A stretch of DNA of 64,000 nucleotides from contig JANBVI010000053.1 of the NCBI GenBank assembly GCA_024239075.1, forward strand, positions 153,064 through 217,063. The letters are read 5' to 3'. Below the pieces are notes generated by a model. That model saw only the letters and a program-made list of their open reading frames with translations, was not told the origin of the DNA and searched no databases. Source of the DNA: Fischerella sp. CENA71. GTDB taxonomy: Bacteria; Cyanobacteriota; Cyanobacteriia; Cyanobacteriales; Nostocaceae. Of the stretch, positions 20,153-28,314 are shown piece after piece. The first letter of the stretch is position 1. Each line of letters opens with the position of its first letter. The position numbers and the translations under genes were made by a program.

Positions 20153-20694
20153 CAATGATTTGTCTTGACCAATTAGGGCTTGATGGTACAAGCCCCGGAT
20201 TAATCCGTGGAATAAATCGAAAATCGAAAATTTCAAGGGGCGACAATCGCCTCTAAGCCCCGCCAACTAAAGAGTTAGAAGGCACAGACCCCTTGAAAAA
20301 TTTGGGTGCTTATTGAGAATGAACTGTATAGAGGTAGTAGACTCTTCTGTGGAGAGCGGTTTCGTGGTAAAAAAGAACGGTCTCGTATCAAAGAAAGAGG
20401 GTTTATTTCTCTGATGAAGAACATCTAAAACCTTAATTTTTATGCAAATTTAACTTTGATTATATTCTATCAGTTGTTTGTGTAATTAATTCTGCTTAGT
20501 TACTTATCGCTGACTTTTCAGACTTTTTTAGAAATGTATAAGCATCCTCAGTCTTGTTCCATGCAGCCCATAACCAGGAATTACCTAATGGACAGACACT
20601 AAAGGCAGGTGAACTCCACGACATAATTGAATTTTATTTAGTAAATATAATAACTAGTATTATACGCAAGAAATTTTTGATGTAATTAACTCTA
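20153..20694. other. Intergenic region with clustered hairpins
   Basis: This is a 540-bp spacer. It holds GGGCTT/AAGCCC (20176-20181 with 20190-20195), the 12-bp palindrome CGGATTAATCCG at 20196-20207, and a 10-bp inverted repeat TTTCAAGGGG/CCCCTTGAAA (20231-20240 with 20289-20298). It may be the structured end of a lost insertion sequence. No protein gene is seen. Confidence 0.55.
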
Positions 20695-20967
20695 CTATTC
20701 CAAAACTTCCATCAAGTTCTCAATCGTGATATCAAAAGCACGAGCTATTTCATACACTAGACTTAAATGAACAGTATTCAGTCCGTCATCACATTGAGTA
20801 TAGCTTTTGACAGTGTTGTAGTTGACTCCAGATTGATCAGCGACATCTTGCAACGTCCAACCCCGTTTTTTAGCTAATTCTCGATTTTTGAGGGTAACAA
20901 TACTAAAAGCGATCGCTCGTTGAGCCTGGAAAACTTGAGAGCGATCGCTATTCAAAACACATCCCAC
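20695..20967 (-). CDS. Small helix-turn-helix (Cro/C1-type) regulator
   Basis: A 90-residue protein. Residues about 33-85 form an XRE-type HTH (ELAKKRGWTLQDVADQSGVNYNTVKSY, then EIARAFDITIENLMEVLE). The first 27 codons contain two HIP1 palindromes and no ATG; the frame opens with GTG at 20967, so the start is uncertain. It stands alone downstream of frp on the same strand (141 nt), with no toxin or nuclease partner. It is probably a DNA-binding repressor; the target is unknown. Confidence 0.75.
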   Translation of the reverse strand: MGCVLNSDRSQVFQAQRAIAFSIVTLKNRELAKKRGWTLQDVADQSGVNYNTVKSYTQCDDGLNTVHLSLVYEIARAFDITIENLMEVLE

Positions 20968-21108
20968 AAATTGGGGAAGACTAACCTATGATATCAATCT
21001 CAAAATCAAATACTCATTTGTTAAGAAAAAGCAGTTAATTGATATTAGGTATTGTGAACTTAGCAAATTGCCACCAATGACTAATACCAATGACTAAACG
21101 AATAATAA

Positions 21109-21438
21109 TCATATACGGGTAAGAGCGGCTATTTTAGTCAGCTTATCTGTATTTAATCCCTTTAATTCATCAAGCTGTAGCCAACCTTCTTTGACCAACC
21201 TCGCAAATACAAAGATGAGAACTGAATATCTGTAGTCGTACTTGCCATCTATCTCATGTCTCCTTGCACTCAAGAAATTGTGTAATTGCCATATATGATC
21301 AAGTTCTGCGATCGCACTTGTTTTTTCGCGAACTTCTTTGATCAAAGTATCAATCTCTCGCTCATAAGCTCTCTCGAAAGCTTGTTTAGCTACTTCTTTC
21401 TCAGTCTTAGACCACTCAACGTCACTCACTTGCTTCAT
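21109..21438 (-). CDS. frp: Fluorescence recovery protein
   Basis: FRP binds photoactivated orange carotenoid protein and speeds its return to the resting form, ending energy quenching at the phycobilisome. The 109-residue protein matches the family along its length, with WQLHNFLSARRHEIDGKYDYR at residues 50-70. By recalled alignment with Synechocystis FRP, Trp50, His53 and Arg60 are kept, but Asn54 stands where Asp is expected. It lies 125 nt downstream of ocp on the same strand, the usual arrangement. ATG 21438 is the start. Confidence 0.93.
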   Translation of the reverse strand: MKQVSDVEWSKTEKEVAKQAFERAYEREIDTLIKEVREKTSAIAELDHIWQLHNFLSARRHEIDGKYDYRYSVLIFVFARLVKEGWLQLDELKGLNTDKLTKIAALTRI

Positions 21439-21563
21439 TAACCCTACAATCTATGCGGTCATTTGTTTTATCAAATTGTGCCATTTACCTCAAATAAGGG
21501 AGGGAGCGCCCTTACCACAGAGCGCTCACGCAATTAGTCAGGCTTACTTACACTGAGCTTTCT

Positions 21564-22523
21564 CTAGCGAACTAAATTCAAAAGTTCTTTGGGAGAAGCC
21601 AGCAAATCAATTGCTACAAAGAAAATCTTGCCTTTAGGATTGAGCAAGAATCGCCAAGCCATGTTCATTCCCACAGCAGCACCAAACCATGGAGTTTGTA
21701 CTTTACCAGTGACTTTCACCTGGGTGTAACCATCTTCTGCGGGTTCCGCAACACCTCGTTCGGGCATTAATTTGAGGTTTTGACATTCCTCATTAAAAAA
21801 TCTAAGAATGGCATCTCTACCAACAATTGGTTTTTGGAAAGGAGGTTGCAAAGCAGCATCAGGCGCGAACAGATCAATCAAAGCTCCAAAGTCATTGGCA
21901 TTCAAATTGTCCATGTAACTCAGCACCGTTGGATTGTCAATGCCTTCAATAGTGACTTGAGTTCGCTGTGAAACTTCTTTGGGAGCAACAACAGGTTCAG
22001 TAACTCTTTTATAGTCACCCAACTTGCTTGGATCAAACCCCATATCTACCACAGCACTACGTAAGACTGTAATTTGTTGACCCTGATCCAGTTCTCTAAC
22101 TGCTTGCAGCACTGCTGAAGCATTAGCAGAAAGCTGATAGCCTGCTGGGATTGGAGCGACGATACCCTGATCCATCCATTGTCCAAGTTGATACCAGAAT
22201 CCTAACTTGATGTTTGCAGACCAGGTAGCATAAGTACGGCAAATTGGTGTATCAGCATGGTTTGCTAGGTCACACATAACCTGCGTTTGCTCAGAGAAAG
22301 TCATTTGCCGAATTTGATTCAAAGTTGCTTCTGCAAACTGCATACTAGCAGCACCTGGAGCAGCAACCGTGATGGTTTTACCCATCTCTAGATAAGCAAA
22401 CCAAGTCCATGCTAGTTGGTCTTCAGCACTAAGCTGATTGAATCTAGCGATCGTGGCTGGTACTGCATCAGCAGATAGGGTTTTTGGGAAGATACCACGA
22501 GCTGAGTCAATAGTAAACGGCAT
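21564..22523 (-). CDS. ocp: Orange carotenoid protein
   Basis: This blue-light-activated carotenoid protein quenches phycobilisome energy. The 319-residue protein has the N-terminal carotenoid-binding helical domain (residues about 18-165), a linker, and a C-terminal NTF2-like domain (about 190-319). Carotenoid and interface residues are in place: Trp41, Tyr44, Trp101, Asn104, Trp110, Arg155, then Tyr203 and Trp290, which correspond to Tyr201 and Trp288 of the Synechocystis protein with a two-residue linker insertion. An frp gene follows, which suggests the OCP1 type that needs FRP. Confidence 0.97.
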   Translation of the reverse strand: MPFTIDSARGIFPKTLSADAVPATIARFNQLSAEDQLAWTWFAYLEMGKTITVAAPGAASMQFAEATLNQIRQMTFSEQTQVMCDLANHADTPICRTYATWSANIKLGFWYQLGQWMDQGIVAPIPAGYQLSANASAVLQAVRELDQGQQITVLRSAVVDMGFDPSKLGDYKRVTEPVVAPKEVSQRTQVTIEGIDNPTVLSYMDNLNANDFGALIDLFAPDAALQPPFQKPIVGRDAILRFFNEECQNLKLMPERGVAEPAEDGYTQVKVTGKVQTPWFGAAVGMNMAWRFLLNPKGKIFFVAIDLLASPKELLNLVR

Positions 22524-23055
22524 AAAAAAATTTACCTTACTAGGTTTGCAACTGGCAAAAAGATAACAAGGAGAGCATTTGGGCGATATAACTTATCTCT
22601 CGATCACCAAAATATCATAAAATATTACAAAAATTAACAAAAATATACTTTTGCGTCGATTCCGCGTAGCGCTAACAGGGGTGAAAGCTTGATACCACGC
22701 TTTTACAACAAGCTAAGGAACTAGCAACAGCCTGCGCGAAGTTCAATATTTTTTACAGCCGATAACCTTGATTTCTGTTTTTCCCTGTGTTTCAAAAACT
22801 AGTGCTTAGGATTGATGGAGTATAACGGTTCAGCCAAAATCTATTCAAAAAACCCAGAGTTCATAGCTACGTACAGAGTAGCTATAAAATCAAAATTTAC
22901 GCAAAATATCAAAACAACGTGGTAGGGTGAGAACCCCTGCCACGTTGTTTTGATAGATATTTCTAATAAATTAGAGATGCTGCTATGCAACATCTCTATT
23001 ACTTTATATATGCCTTCTTTAATTATGCGATCGCATTCACAAATACATAAAATTT
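22524..23055. other. Intergenic region with two strong hairpins
   Basis: This 530-bp spacer carries the ocp promoter region and two hairpins near the end of the next minus-strand gene. One is 8 bp (22863-22870 with 22878-22885). The other has a 20-bp stem (22908-22927 with 22935-22954, one G-T pair). Frames across it are not credible genes. Confidence 0.65.
22908..22954 (-). terminator. 20-bp stem hairpin, likely terminator for the 23.1-kb gene
   Basis: The stem is 20 bp with one wobble pair and a 7-nt loop, about 100 nt after the stop of the exported-protein gene at 23056. On the minus strand it is followed by ATTTTGCG, a weak T-run, so the termination role is likely but not certain. Confidence 0.55.
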
Positions 23056-23424
23056 TTAATAAACCACAGGTGCTTGACCACGCAAAGCACGTAGAGCATT
23101 CATACAATAAGGACAATCGCAACCAAATGTAGCAAGTGCAGCATCGCTTTCTTCTTCAGTAAAGTTGAGCATTGCTACTTTATCGTTAGAAAAATTGACT
23201 GCATTGAATTTAGATGCAGTAGAGTAACGAGGATCTACTTTGGAAGTCCGTATACACACAAAGCGATCATAACTAACGTGAGGATGTCTGATGCACGCTT
23301 CTCCGTCTTTGAGACGAATTACTGGTGAAGCTGCATGAGCAGGATTGACTATTCCGATTACGGATAATAAAGAAGTGAAAATGGTAGGACTTGCAAGCAA
23401 AGCTAATGCTAATTTCTTATTCAT
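23056..23424 (-). CDS. Small exported cysteine-containing protein
   Basis: The 122-residue protein has a signal peptide (MNKKLALALLASPTIFTSLLSV...HAA, cleavage near residue 32). The mature part has two separated cysteines in the first half (GEACIRHP and FVCIRT) and a C-terminal cluster, FGCDCPYCMNALRALRGQAP. The CDCPYC group could bind a metal or form disulfides. I do not recognise the family. The start is supported by GGAAAGG upstream of ATG 23424. It is monocistronic. Confidence 0.75.
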   Translation of the reverse strand: MNKKLALALLASPTIFTSLLSVIGIVNPAHAASPVIRLKDGEACIRHPHVSYDRFVCIRTSKVDPRYSTASKFNAVNFSNDKVAMLNFTEEESDAALATFGCDCPYCMNALRALRGQAPVVY

Positions 23425-23763
23425 GACCTTTCCAAAAAATCAAGTTTCTAAACGCTAGCAACTCTGAAATTAAGTTTCTAGCGTTAACAAAGATAATAAT
23501 CAAAGATAGCAGGAAAATCTATAATTTATGCAACTTTAATCTTTTTTATATCATAAAAAATAAACAATATGTTCGAGACAAAAGTTCATGTAATTTTTGT
23601 CCGAAATGAGGGTATGAAAATCTATTCCCTAATTCCCGTTGTCCCTTCGCTCCTAATCCCCAAAGGAGGTATTGAGTCCCCCAGAGAGAACCCCACCTTC
23701 CCTGATCTGTGTTACCTATTTCCTACTCCCCATTTTTGAAAGAATAAACAGTTGCTGTTTTTA
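23425..23763. other. Intergenic region
   Basis: This 339-bp spacer between two minus-strand genes contains an AT-rich leader for the exported-protein gene and C-rich repeat text around 23640-23730. No gene or clear terminator is seen. Confidence 0.6.
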
Positions 23764-24762
23764 CTAACTAGCTAAATAGCAACTAAGTTTATTCTGATGT
23801 CTTCGCAGAGTATTCAAAGCTTTTTGTTCTAATTGGCGCACTCTTTCTCGACTCATTCCAATCCGTTCGCCAACTGCTGCTAATGAGAGTTCATTTCCAT
23901 CAATTAAACCAAAGCGTAAAGTCAATATTTCCTGTTGTTGAGGAGGTAATTTAGATAATAAATTTTGAATATCTTGATTGAGAGATTTTTGAATTGTGTA
24001 GTTTTCAGGAGATAACCCATCATCTTCTAACATCTCCTGTAATTCTGTGTCTAATTCTGTTCCAACTCGCATTTCTAAAGAAACGGGTTGACGTGCAGAA
24101 AGCCAGTGTTGTCTAATTTCATCAGGTTCTAAATCAAGTACTTGGGCAATTTCTGCTGTGCTGGGAGTACGCCCTAATTTCTGCGATAATTCTCGTTGAG
24201 TAGATTTAATTTTGTTTAGTTTTTCGGTGATGTGAATAGGTAAGCGAATTGTACGTCCTTGTTGTGCGATCGCTCGTGTCATAGCTTGGCGAATCCACCA
24301 ATAAGCATAAGTCGAAAATTTGTAGCCCTTTGTCGGATCAAATTTCTCAATTCCTCGTTCTAAACCTAAAGTACCTTCTTGAATTAAATCTAACAAGTCT
24401 AGATTACGTTTTTGGTACTTTTTAGCAATAGAAACTACTAATCGCAAATTAGCTACTAGCATTTTATGCTTGGCTTGTTGCCCTTTACTTAACAAATCAA
24501 GCAATTGTTCTTCACTCATTTTGAGACTATTTGCCCACTCTTGTAGTGTGGGTTCACGCTTTAATTCCAATGCCAATTTATCCTGTACAGCTATTATGGC
24601 TATCATCTGCTGTACTTGTTTAGACAAAAAAATCTCTTGTTCATAATTCAATAGAGGAATACGCCCAATTTCATGAAGATAAGTACGCACCATATCAAAC
24701 TGAGATGTAGAGTTTTTAGTTTTAATATGAGCTTCTTTCTTTAGAGGTGTCGTATTGTTCAT
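23764..24762 (-). CDS. Group 2 RNA polymerase sigma factor (RpoD-like)
   Basis: This 332-residue primary-like sigma factor has no long N-terminal region 1.1. Region 1.2 is seen as DMVRTYLHEIGRIPLLNYEQE. Region 2 has NLRLVVSIAKKYQKRNLDLLDLIQEG and the -10 recognition helix YKFSTYAYWWIRQAM. Region 3 starts at IRLPIHITEKLNKI. Region 4 ends with the -35 HTH (SLAAVGERIGMSRERVRQLEQKAL). Cyanobacteria hold several such factors (SigB, C, D, E) for stress and nitrogen responses; I cannot assign which. It is monocistronic. Confidence 0.93.
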   Translation of the reverse strand: MNNTTPLKKEAHIKTKNSTSQFDMVRTYLHEIGRIPLLNYEQEIFLSKQVQQMIAIIAVQDKLALELKREPTLQEWANSLKMSEEQLLDLLSKGQQAKHKMLVANLRLVVSIAKKYQKRNLDLLDLIQEGTLGLERGIEKFDPTKGYKFSTYAYWWIRQAMTRAIAQQGRTIRLPIHITEKLNKIKSTQRELSQKLGRTPSTAEIAQVLDLEPDEIRQHWLSARQPVSLEMRVGTELDTELQEMLEDDGLSPENYTIQKSLNQDIQNLLSKLPPQQQEILTLRFGLIDGNELSLAAVGERIGMSRERVRQLEQKALNTLRRHQNKLSCYLAS

Positions 24763-25137
24763 AAATTGTTGTAGAAACTAAAACTCAATAATAGGAGGTA
24801 ATGTTGTGCATCAAAGTTTTTTCTGCCAGAGTACTAGTTTGCTAAATCTGAATTCATAGAACTTAGTCCTGAGCAAAACTAACTTGGCAGATTAGTACTA
24901 CTGTAAGATGTGATTCAAGATAATATTTGATGCTTATTTGATGCTCATTGAGTATATAAACACCAGCTTGAGGTGAATATGTTTAACTTAAAACCCTAAT
25001 GTTTCACAGATGTGTCAAACTATTGAAGAATAGATGTCAACAAATTTTAAATATAGTCAAATGAAAAATCAGATGAAGATGAAACCTCCATCTGAAAAAA
25101 TATGGTATATTATCAAACTAAGTATAAATGCTATTAC
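24763..25137. other. Intergenic region
   Basis: A 375-bp AT-rich spacer between the sigma factor gene and a sugar transferase gene on the same strand. It should hold the sigma gene promoter. I see no gene, strong hairpin or repeat. Confidence 0.6.
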
Positions 25138-25815
25138 CTAGAAAGCTCCAACTCTACCAACCAGAATATAGAAAGTTTTGGCGATTAAAAATAAGTCATA
25201 TAAGGGATGCCATTTTTTTTGGTATTGCAAGTCTAGATCGACAATTTGCTCAAAGTCTTTTATATGGGAACGGCCACTAGTTTGCCATTCACCAGTTAAA
25301 CCGGGTTTAACATTTAAACGTTGCCAATGACGTTGATTGTAGTGTGCTACTTCGTCATTTGTGGGTGGACGTGTTCCGACTAAACTCATTTCACCTACTA
25401 GGACATTCCAAAATTGTGGTAGTTCGTCTAAGCTGGAGCTTCGTAAAATCCGCCCAATTTTGGTTACTCGGAAATCATTTTTATTTTTAAATATAAGTCC
25501 GTTAGCTTCGTTTTTAACTAAGTACTTTAATTGTTCAGCCTCAGAAAGCATTGAGCGGAATTTACGAATATAAAACGGACGCCCGTATAATCCGTAACGT
25601 TTTTGTGTGAAAAAAATAGGGCCGGGACTGTCTAGTTTAATGGCGATCGCAATCGGTATAAATACAAGAGCTAGTATAAATAATCCAATTATGCTACCCA
25701 GAATATCTAAGCAACGCTTAAATTTAGACTTTACTGAAAGATGAGGATAAAATGATAAGTCCCATGTGTTAGAGGTTGCACCTTCAACAACGGTTGTAAA
25801 TGGTATTCCGTACAT
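25138..25815 (-). CDS. Sugar transferase (polyprenyl-phosphate hexose-1-phosphate transferase)
   Basis: This PF02397-type enzyme transfers a sugar-1-phosphate to undecaprenyl phosphate at the membrane. It has one hydrophobic segment (ILGSIIGLFILALVFIPIAIAI), then DSPGPIFFTQKR, FYIRKFRSM, SSLDELPQFWNVL, MSLVGTRPP and KPGLTGEWQ. The 225-residue form from ATG 25815 is used; the frame opens two codons earlier with TTG. It is paralogous to the C-terminal part of the gene at 1.4-2.4 kb but has no STAS domain. The gene stands alone. Confidence 0.9.
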   Translation of the reverse strand: MYGIPFTTVVEGATSNTWDLSFYPHLSVKSKFKRCLDILGSIIGLFILALVFIPIAIAIKLDSPGPIFFTQKRYGLYGRPFYIRKFRSMLSEAEQLKYLVKNEANGLIFKNKNDFRVTKIGRILRSSSLDELPQFWNVLVGEMSLVGTRPPTNDEVAHYNQRHWQRLNVKPGLTGEWQTSGRSHIKDFEQIVDLDLQYQKKWHPLYDLFLIAKTFYILVGRVGAF

Positions 25816-26447
25816 TGTCAAGCCGAGTGTTGAGTGAAAAACGTGTTTTTACGTATCTTATATTTTGACTATAGACTCAGCTTTCTTCTAATCATTCAAA
25901 CACAACCGTATATTCACTGAATCTTCATTTAGTTGATAGGGATCATCATTTTTTATAAATTTCACATAAAGCACATTTAATATATCTTATGGAAGATGAA
26001 AAATCATTTTGGGTGTGGATATTACAGGTAGTTGTGTTAGAATTTGCTATCAAATGTTTGTGATTATTGACACATTCAATTATTACCTGTTACATAAAAG
26101 TATCAGCTTAGAATCTTCCACTAAAATATTAGTCTCAAGGTTAGAGAAAGAGGATTTTGCCTTGTAGAAAAGGCAAATTAAATACTAAAAACGTGCAGTA
26201 AATCTGACGTTGGTTTTCTCTATCACAATCAAAAATGATATTCCGTGGTGGATAAAAATGACACTTTACTTTTTTGGAGTGTCGAGTTGAAAATTTGTAC
26301 TTCTGGGGCGTAACTTATCTTAATCGAAGTCTGGAAAAATCCCAGATTAATATGAAAGTGGCAATAGCTGCTTGCATTCAACTTATTTAAAAATAAAGCA
26401 ACAAGAAATTTAGTGTAATGCGATCTCAAGATTGAGGAGCGGGATAA
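25816..26447. other. Intergenic region
   Basis: A 630-bp AT-rich spacer between divergent genes. It contains no recognisable gene, repeat or strong hairpin. Short frames on the minus strand near 26.2-26.4 kb lack any coding signature. Confidence 0.6.
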
Positions 26448-26750
26448 ATGGTTATAGCAGGGGCGGAAATAAAAGTAGGTCGCTTAGAATCAATTGTTGA
26501 GCAAATTGGGGAAGCTGTACTCGCTACTACAGAAACTATCGAGCGTTTAGCTCAAAGAGTGGATAATCTCAGCACCCAAGTTGAAGAACAAGGAAAACAG
26601 TTACAGCAGCAGGGTTATCAAATCTTAGCTTTATGTGATGCAGTACAAACTCTGGCTGAAACACAAGATGATTCACTCCAAAGAATATCCCAATTGACAA
26701 AAAATCTCGACCGTTTGATGCAACTCATTGAAGCACCAGAAGATTCATGA
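26448..26750 (+). CDS. Small coiled-coil protein of unknown function
   Basis: This 100-residue, highly charged protein is predicted to be a single long coiled coil from residue 12 to 92 (heptads in IVEQIGEAVLATTETIERLAQRV and onward). It has no signal peptide or membrane segment. The start is well supported by GAGGAGCGGG just before ATG 26448. It is probably an oligomerising adaptor; no function can be assigned. Tandem repeats follow and separate it from the convergent surE. Confidence 0.7.
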   Translation: MVIAGAEIKVGRLESIVEQIGEAVLATTETIERLAQRVDNLSTQVEEQGKQLQQQGYQILALCDAVQTLAETQDDSLQRISQLTKNLDRLMQLIEAPEDS

Positions 26751-26751
26751 A

Positions 26752-26822
26752 CAGTGAACAGTGAACAGTTATCAGTGAACAGTTATTAAACTGATAACTG
26801 ATAACTGGTAACTGATAACTGA
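26752..26822. repeat. Heptanucleotide tandem repeats
   Basis: Repeated AGTGAAC/AGTTATC and then TGATAAC units fill the 73-bp gap between the coiled-coil gene and surE. They belong to the same repeat class as at 15.6 and 30.2 kb. Confidence 0.8.
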
Positions 26823-26823
26823 T

Positions 26824-27561
26824 TTACACTTTCAATTGGGTAACTGCTATTTTGCCTGAAAAGCAAACATCAACATCACTCCCAGGAATGCGATCGCGCT
26901 GTTGATAGACGCCAGCATAATGAAACTCATCACCTTCTATGCGGTAGTTAATCGGTAATGGTTTAGTACAAGGTTGACAAAATACAACTTCTGGATCGGG
27001 TTCTCCTGGTAAAAGATGGGGTAAATTCACATTCCAAAAACTTCCCGGTTCTAAAGGACGGTTGAGTAAATCAGCTAAAACATTCGCTGTCCACCCTGCT
27101 GCTACATCCCAATCAACATTGAGTTTTCTTTGGCGATAGTGAGAGACTGCAATCCCAGGAATACCATGCATTGCTGCTTCCCGTACCGCCGCAACAGTAC
27201 CAGAAATATAAGCATCTACTCCTAAATTACCACCAGCGTTGATACCAGAGATAACATATTTGACATGCTCACAGATATGTGATATTGATATTCTCACACA
27301 ATCAGCAGGAGTTCCGGCGATCGCATACTCATGATCTGAGCGATGGTGAACCTGTATCGGTTTAGTTGTGGTGACTTGATGACCACAGCCGGAGAGATGA
27401 TCTCTAGGAGCAGCTATGATTACTGATAAGGGAGTACTGGGTGCTGGGTATTTGCCATTGAACAGTTCCAAACTGCTAATACCAAGTTTGTTTACAGCTT
27501 TGTGGAGTGCTTGAATACCTGGAGCGTCAATACCATCATCATTAGTGAGAATTAAGGTCAT
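26824..27561 (-). CDS. surE: 5'-nucleotidase SurE
   Basis: This metal-dependent nucleoside 5'-monophosphate phosphatase of the SurE family begins with ILTNDDGIDAPG, the Asp-Asp metal site. It continues with VIIAAPRDHLSGCGHQVT and AIAGTPADCVRI (nucleotide pocket), then ISGINAGGNLGVDAYISGTVAAVREA. The 245-residue length is normal. It is cytoplasmic and monocistronic; ATG 27561 is the start. Confidence 0.95.
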   Translation of the reverse strand: MTLILTNDDGIDAPGIQALHKAVNKLGISSLELFNGKYPAPSTPLSVIIAAPRDHLSGCGHQVTTTKPIQVHHRSDHEYAIAGTPADCVRISISHICEHVKYVISGINAGGNLGVDAYISGTVAAVREAAMHGIPGIAVSHYRQRKLNVDWDVAAGWTANVLADLLNRPLEPGSFWNVNLPHLLPGEPDPEVVFCQPCTKPLPINYRIEGDEFHYAGVYQQRDRIPGSDVDVCFSGKIAVTQLKV

Positions 27562-27848
27562 AATATTTTGGCAATATCTAACTTTTTGATTTTCTCCCTT
27601 TTAACTCTGTAATTGCTGTTTGTGGATATATGGGAATAGGGAACGGGGAATTCTTAACAGGGAACAAATATTAAAAACCTTGGAAATATTTCATTTTTAC
27701 TGCAAGTGCGATCGCCGTAAAGCGGGTGTTACTCTTCGGGAAGTCCCTTTCAGGGTCTAATGCATCATCTCCTTTTTGAGAGAATCGCCTCCAACGAGTG
27801 CTGTTGCGCCATCGCTGTTATGATTGCGTAAATTACTGAAATCACAGA

Positions 27849-28133
27849 TCAATCAGCATGTTGAAAAAGTAAAGAGCCTGCTTGCTTATTTTCTTGCTGT
27901 TCTGCATGGCTAAATAAGCGTCCCACGATTTGCAGAAAATTGGTCATTTCTTGCTCTAATTTTTGAGCGCTAACTTTAACCGTATCTCCTACACCCTTGC
28001 TACTAGTCGTTTCCCTGATTTCATCTGTCCAGTCTCCTCCTCTACTAATCACGCCTCTAGTACCATCAGGGATAGAGATTTGAGGAGTTTCGTCGGTAAC
28101 AATCAAAATAGTATCTGAAGGTGTTTCTGGCAT
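27849..28133 (-). CDS. Small protein, possibly a truncated trypsin-co-occurring (trypco1-like) domain
   Basis: In this 94-residue protein a beta-rich N-terminal half (DTILIVTDETPQISIPDGTRGV) leads into a helix (VSAQKLEQEMTNFLQIVGRLFSHAEQ). That order resembles the CU044_2847/trypco1 domains found in bacterial conflict systems. The usual C-terminal strand region is missing: sequence resemblance stops at KQAG and the frame ends with SLLFQHAD. It could be a truncated member or an unrelated protein. There is no protease, ATPase or other conflict-system partner beside it. Confidence 0.5.
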   Translation of the reverse strand: MPETPSDTILIVTDETPQISIPDGTRGVISRGGDWTDEIRETTSSKGVGDTVKVSAQKLEQEMTNFLQIVGRLFSHAEQQENKQAGSLLFQHAD

Positions 28134-28238
28134 AATGCGTTAAATATATAGATAAAATTACCCATAAATTATATATACAACGCTAGATATGATGATTTCC
28201 ATCAAATGCTGGTTGTCTGTCCCATTAGTTTTGATAGG

Positions 28239-28294
28239 TTTGTAGTAAGCACTTTAGTGCTTAAATATTTGAGGACTGAAGTCCTCACTACAAA
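28239..28294. repeat. Three-way-junction repeat upstream of rsmA
   Basis: An outer 8-bp stem (TTTGTAGT with ACTACAAA) encloses two perfect hairpins. One is AAGCACT-TT-AGTGCTT (28247-28262) and the other GAGGACT-GA-AGTCCTC (28271-28286), with an AT-rich linker between. It ends 20 nt before the rsmA ATG, inside its leader. Confidence 0.85.
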
Positions 28295-28314
28295 CGCATT
28301 ACCCATCAAAATTA

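Noticed and set aside
20695-20967. HTH protein considered as antitoxin of a toxin-antitoxin pair
   Set aside because: No small toxin-like gene lies beside it on either side; frp is the neighbour.
22841-23122. Minus-strand 93-residue frame across the 22.9-kb hairpins
   Set aside because: It is translated largely from the 20-bp inverted repeat and overlaps the better exported-protein gene.
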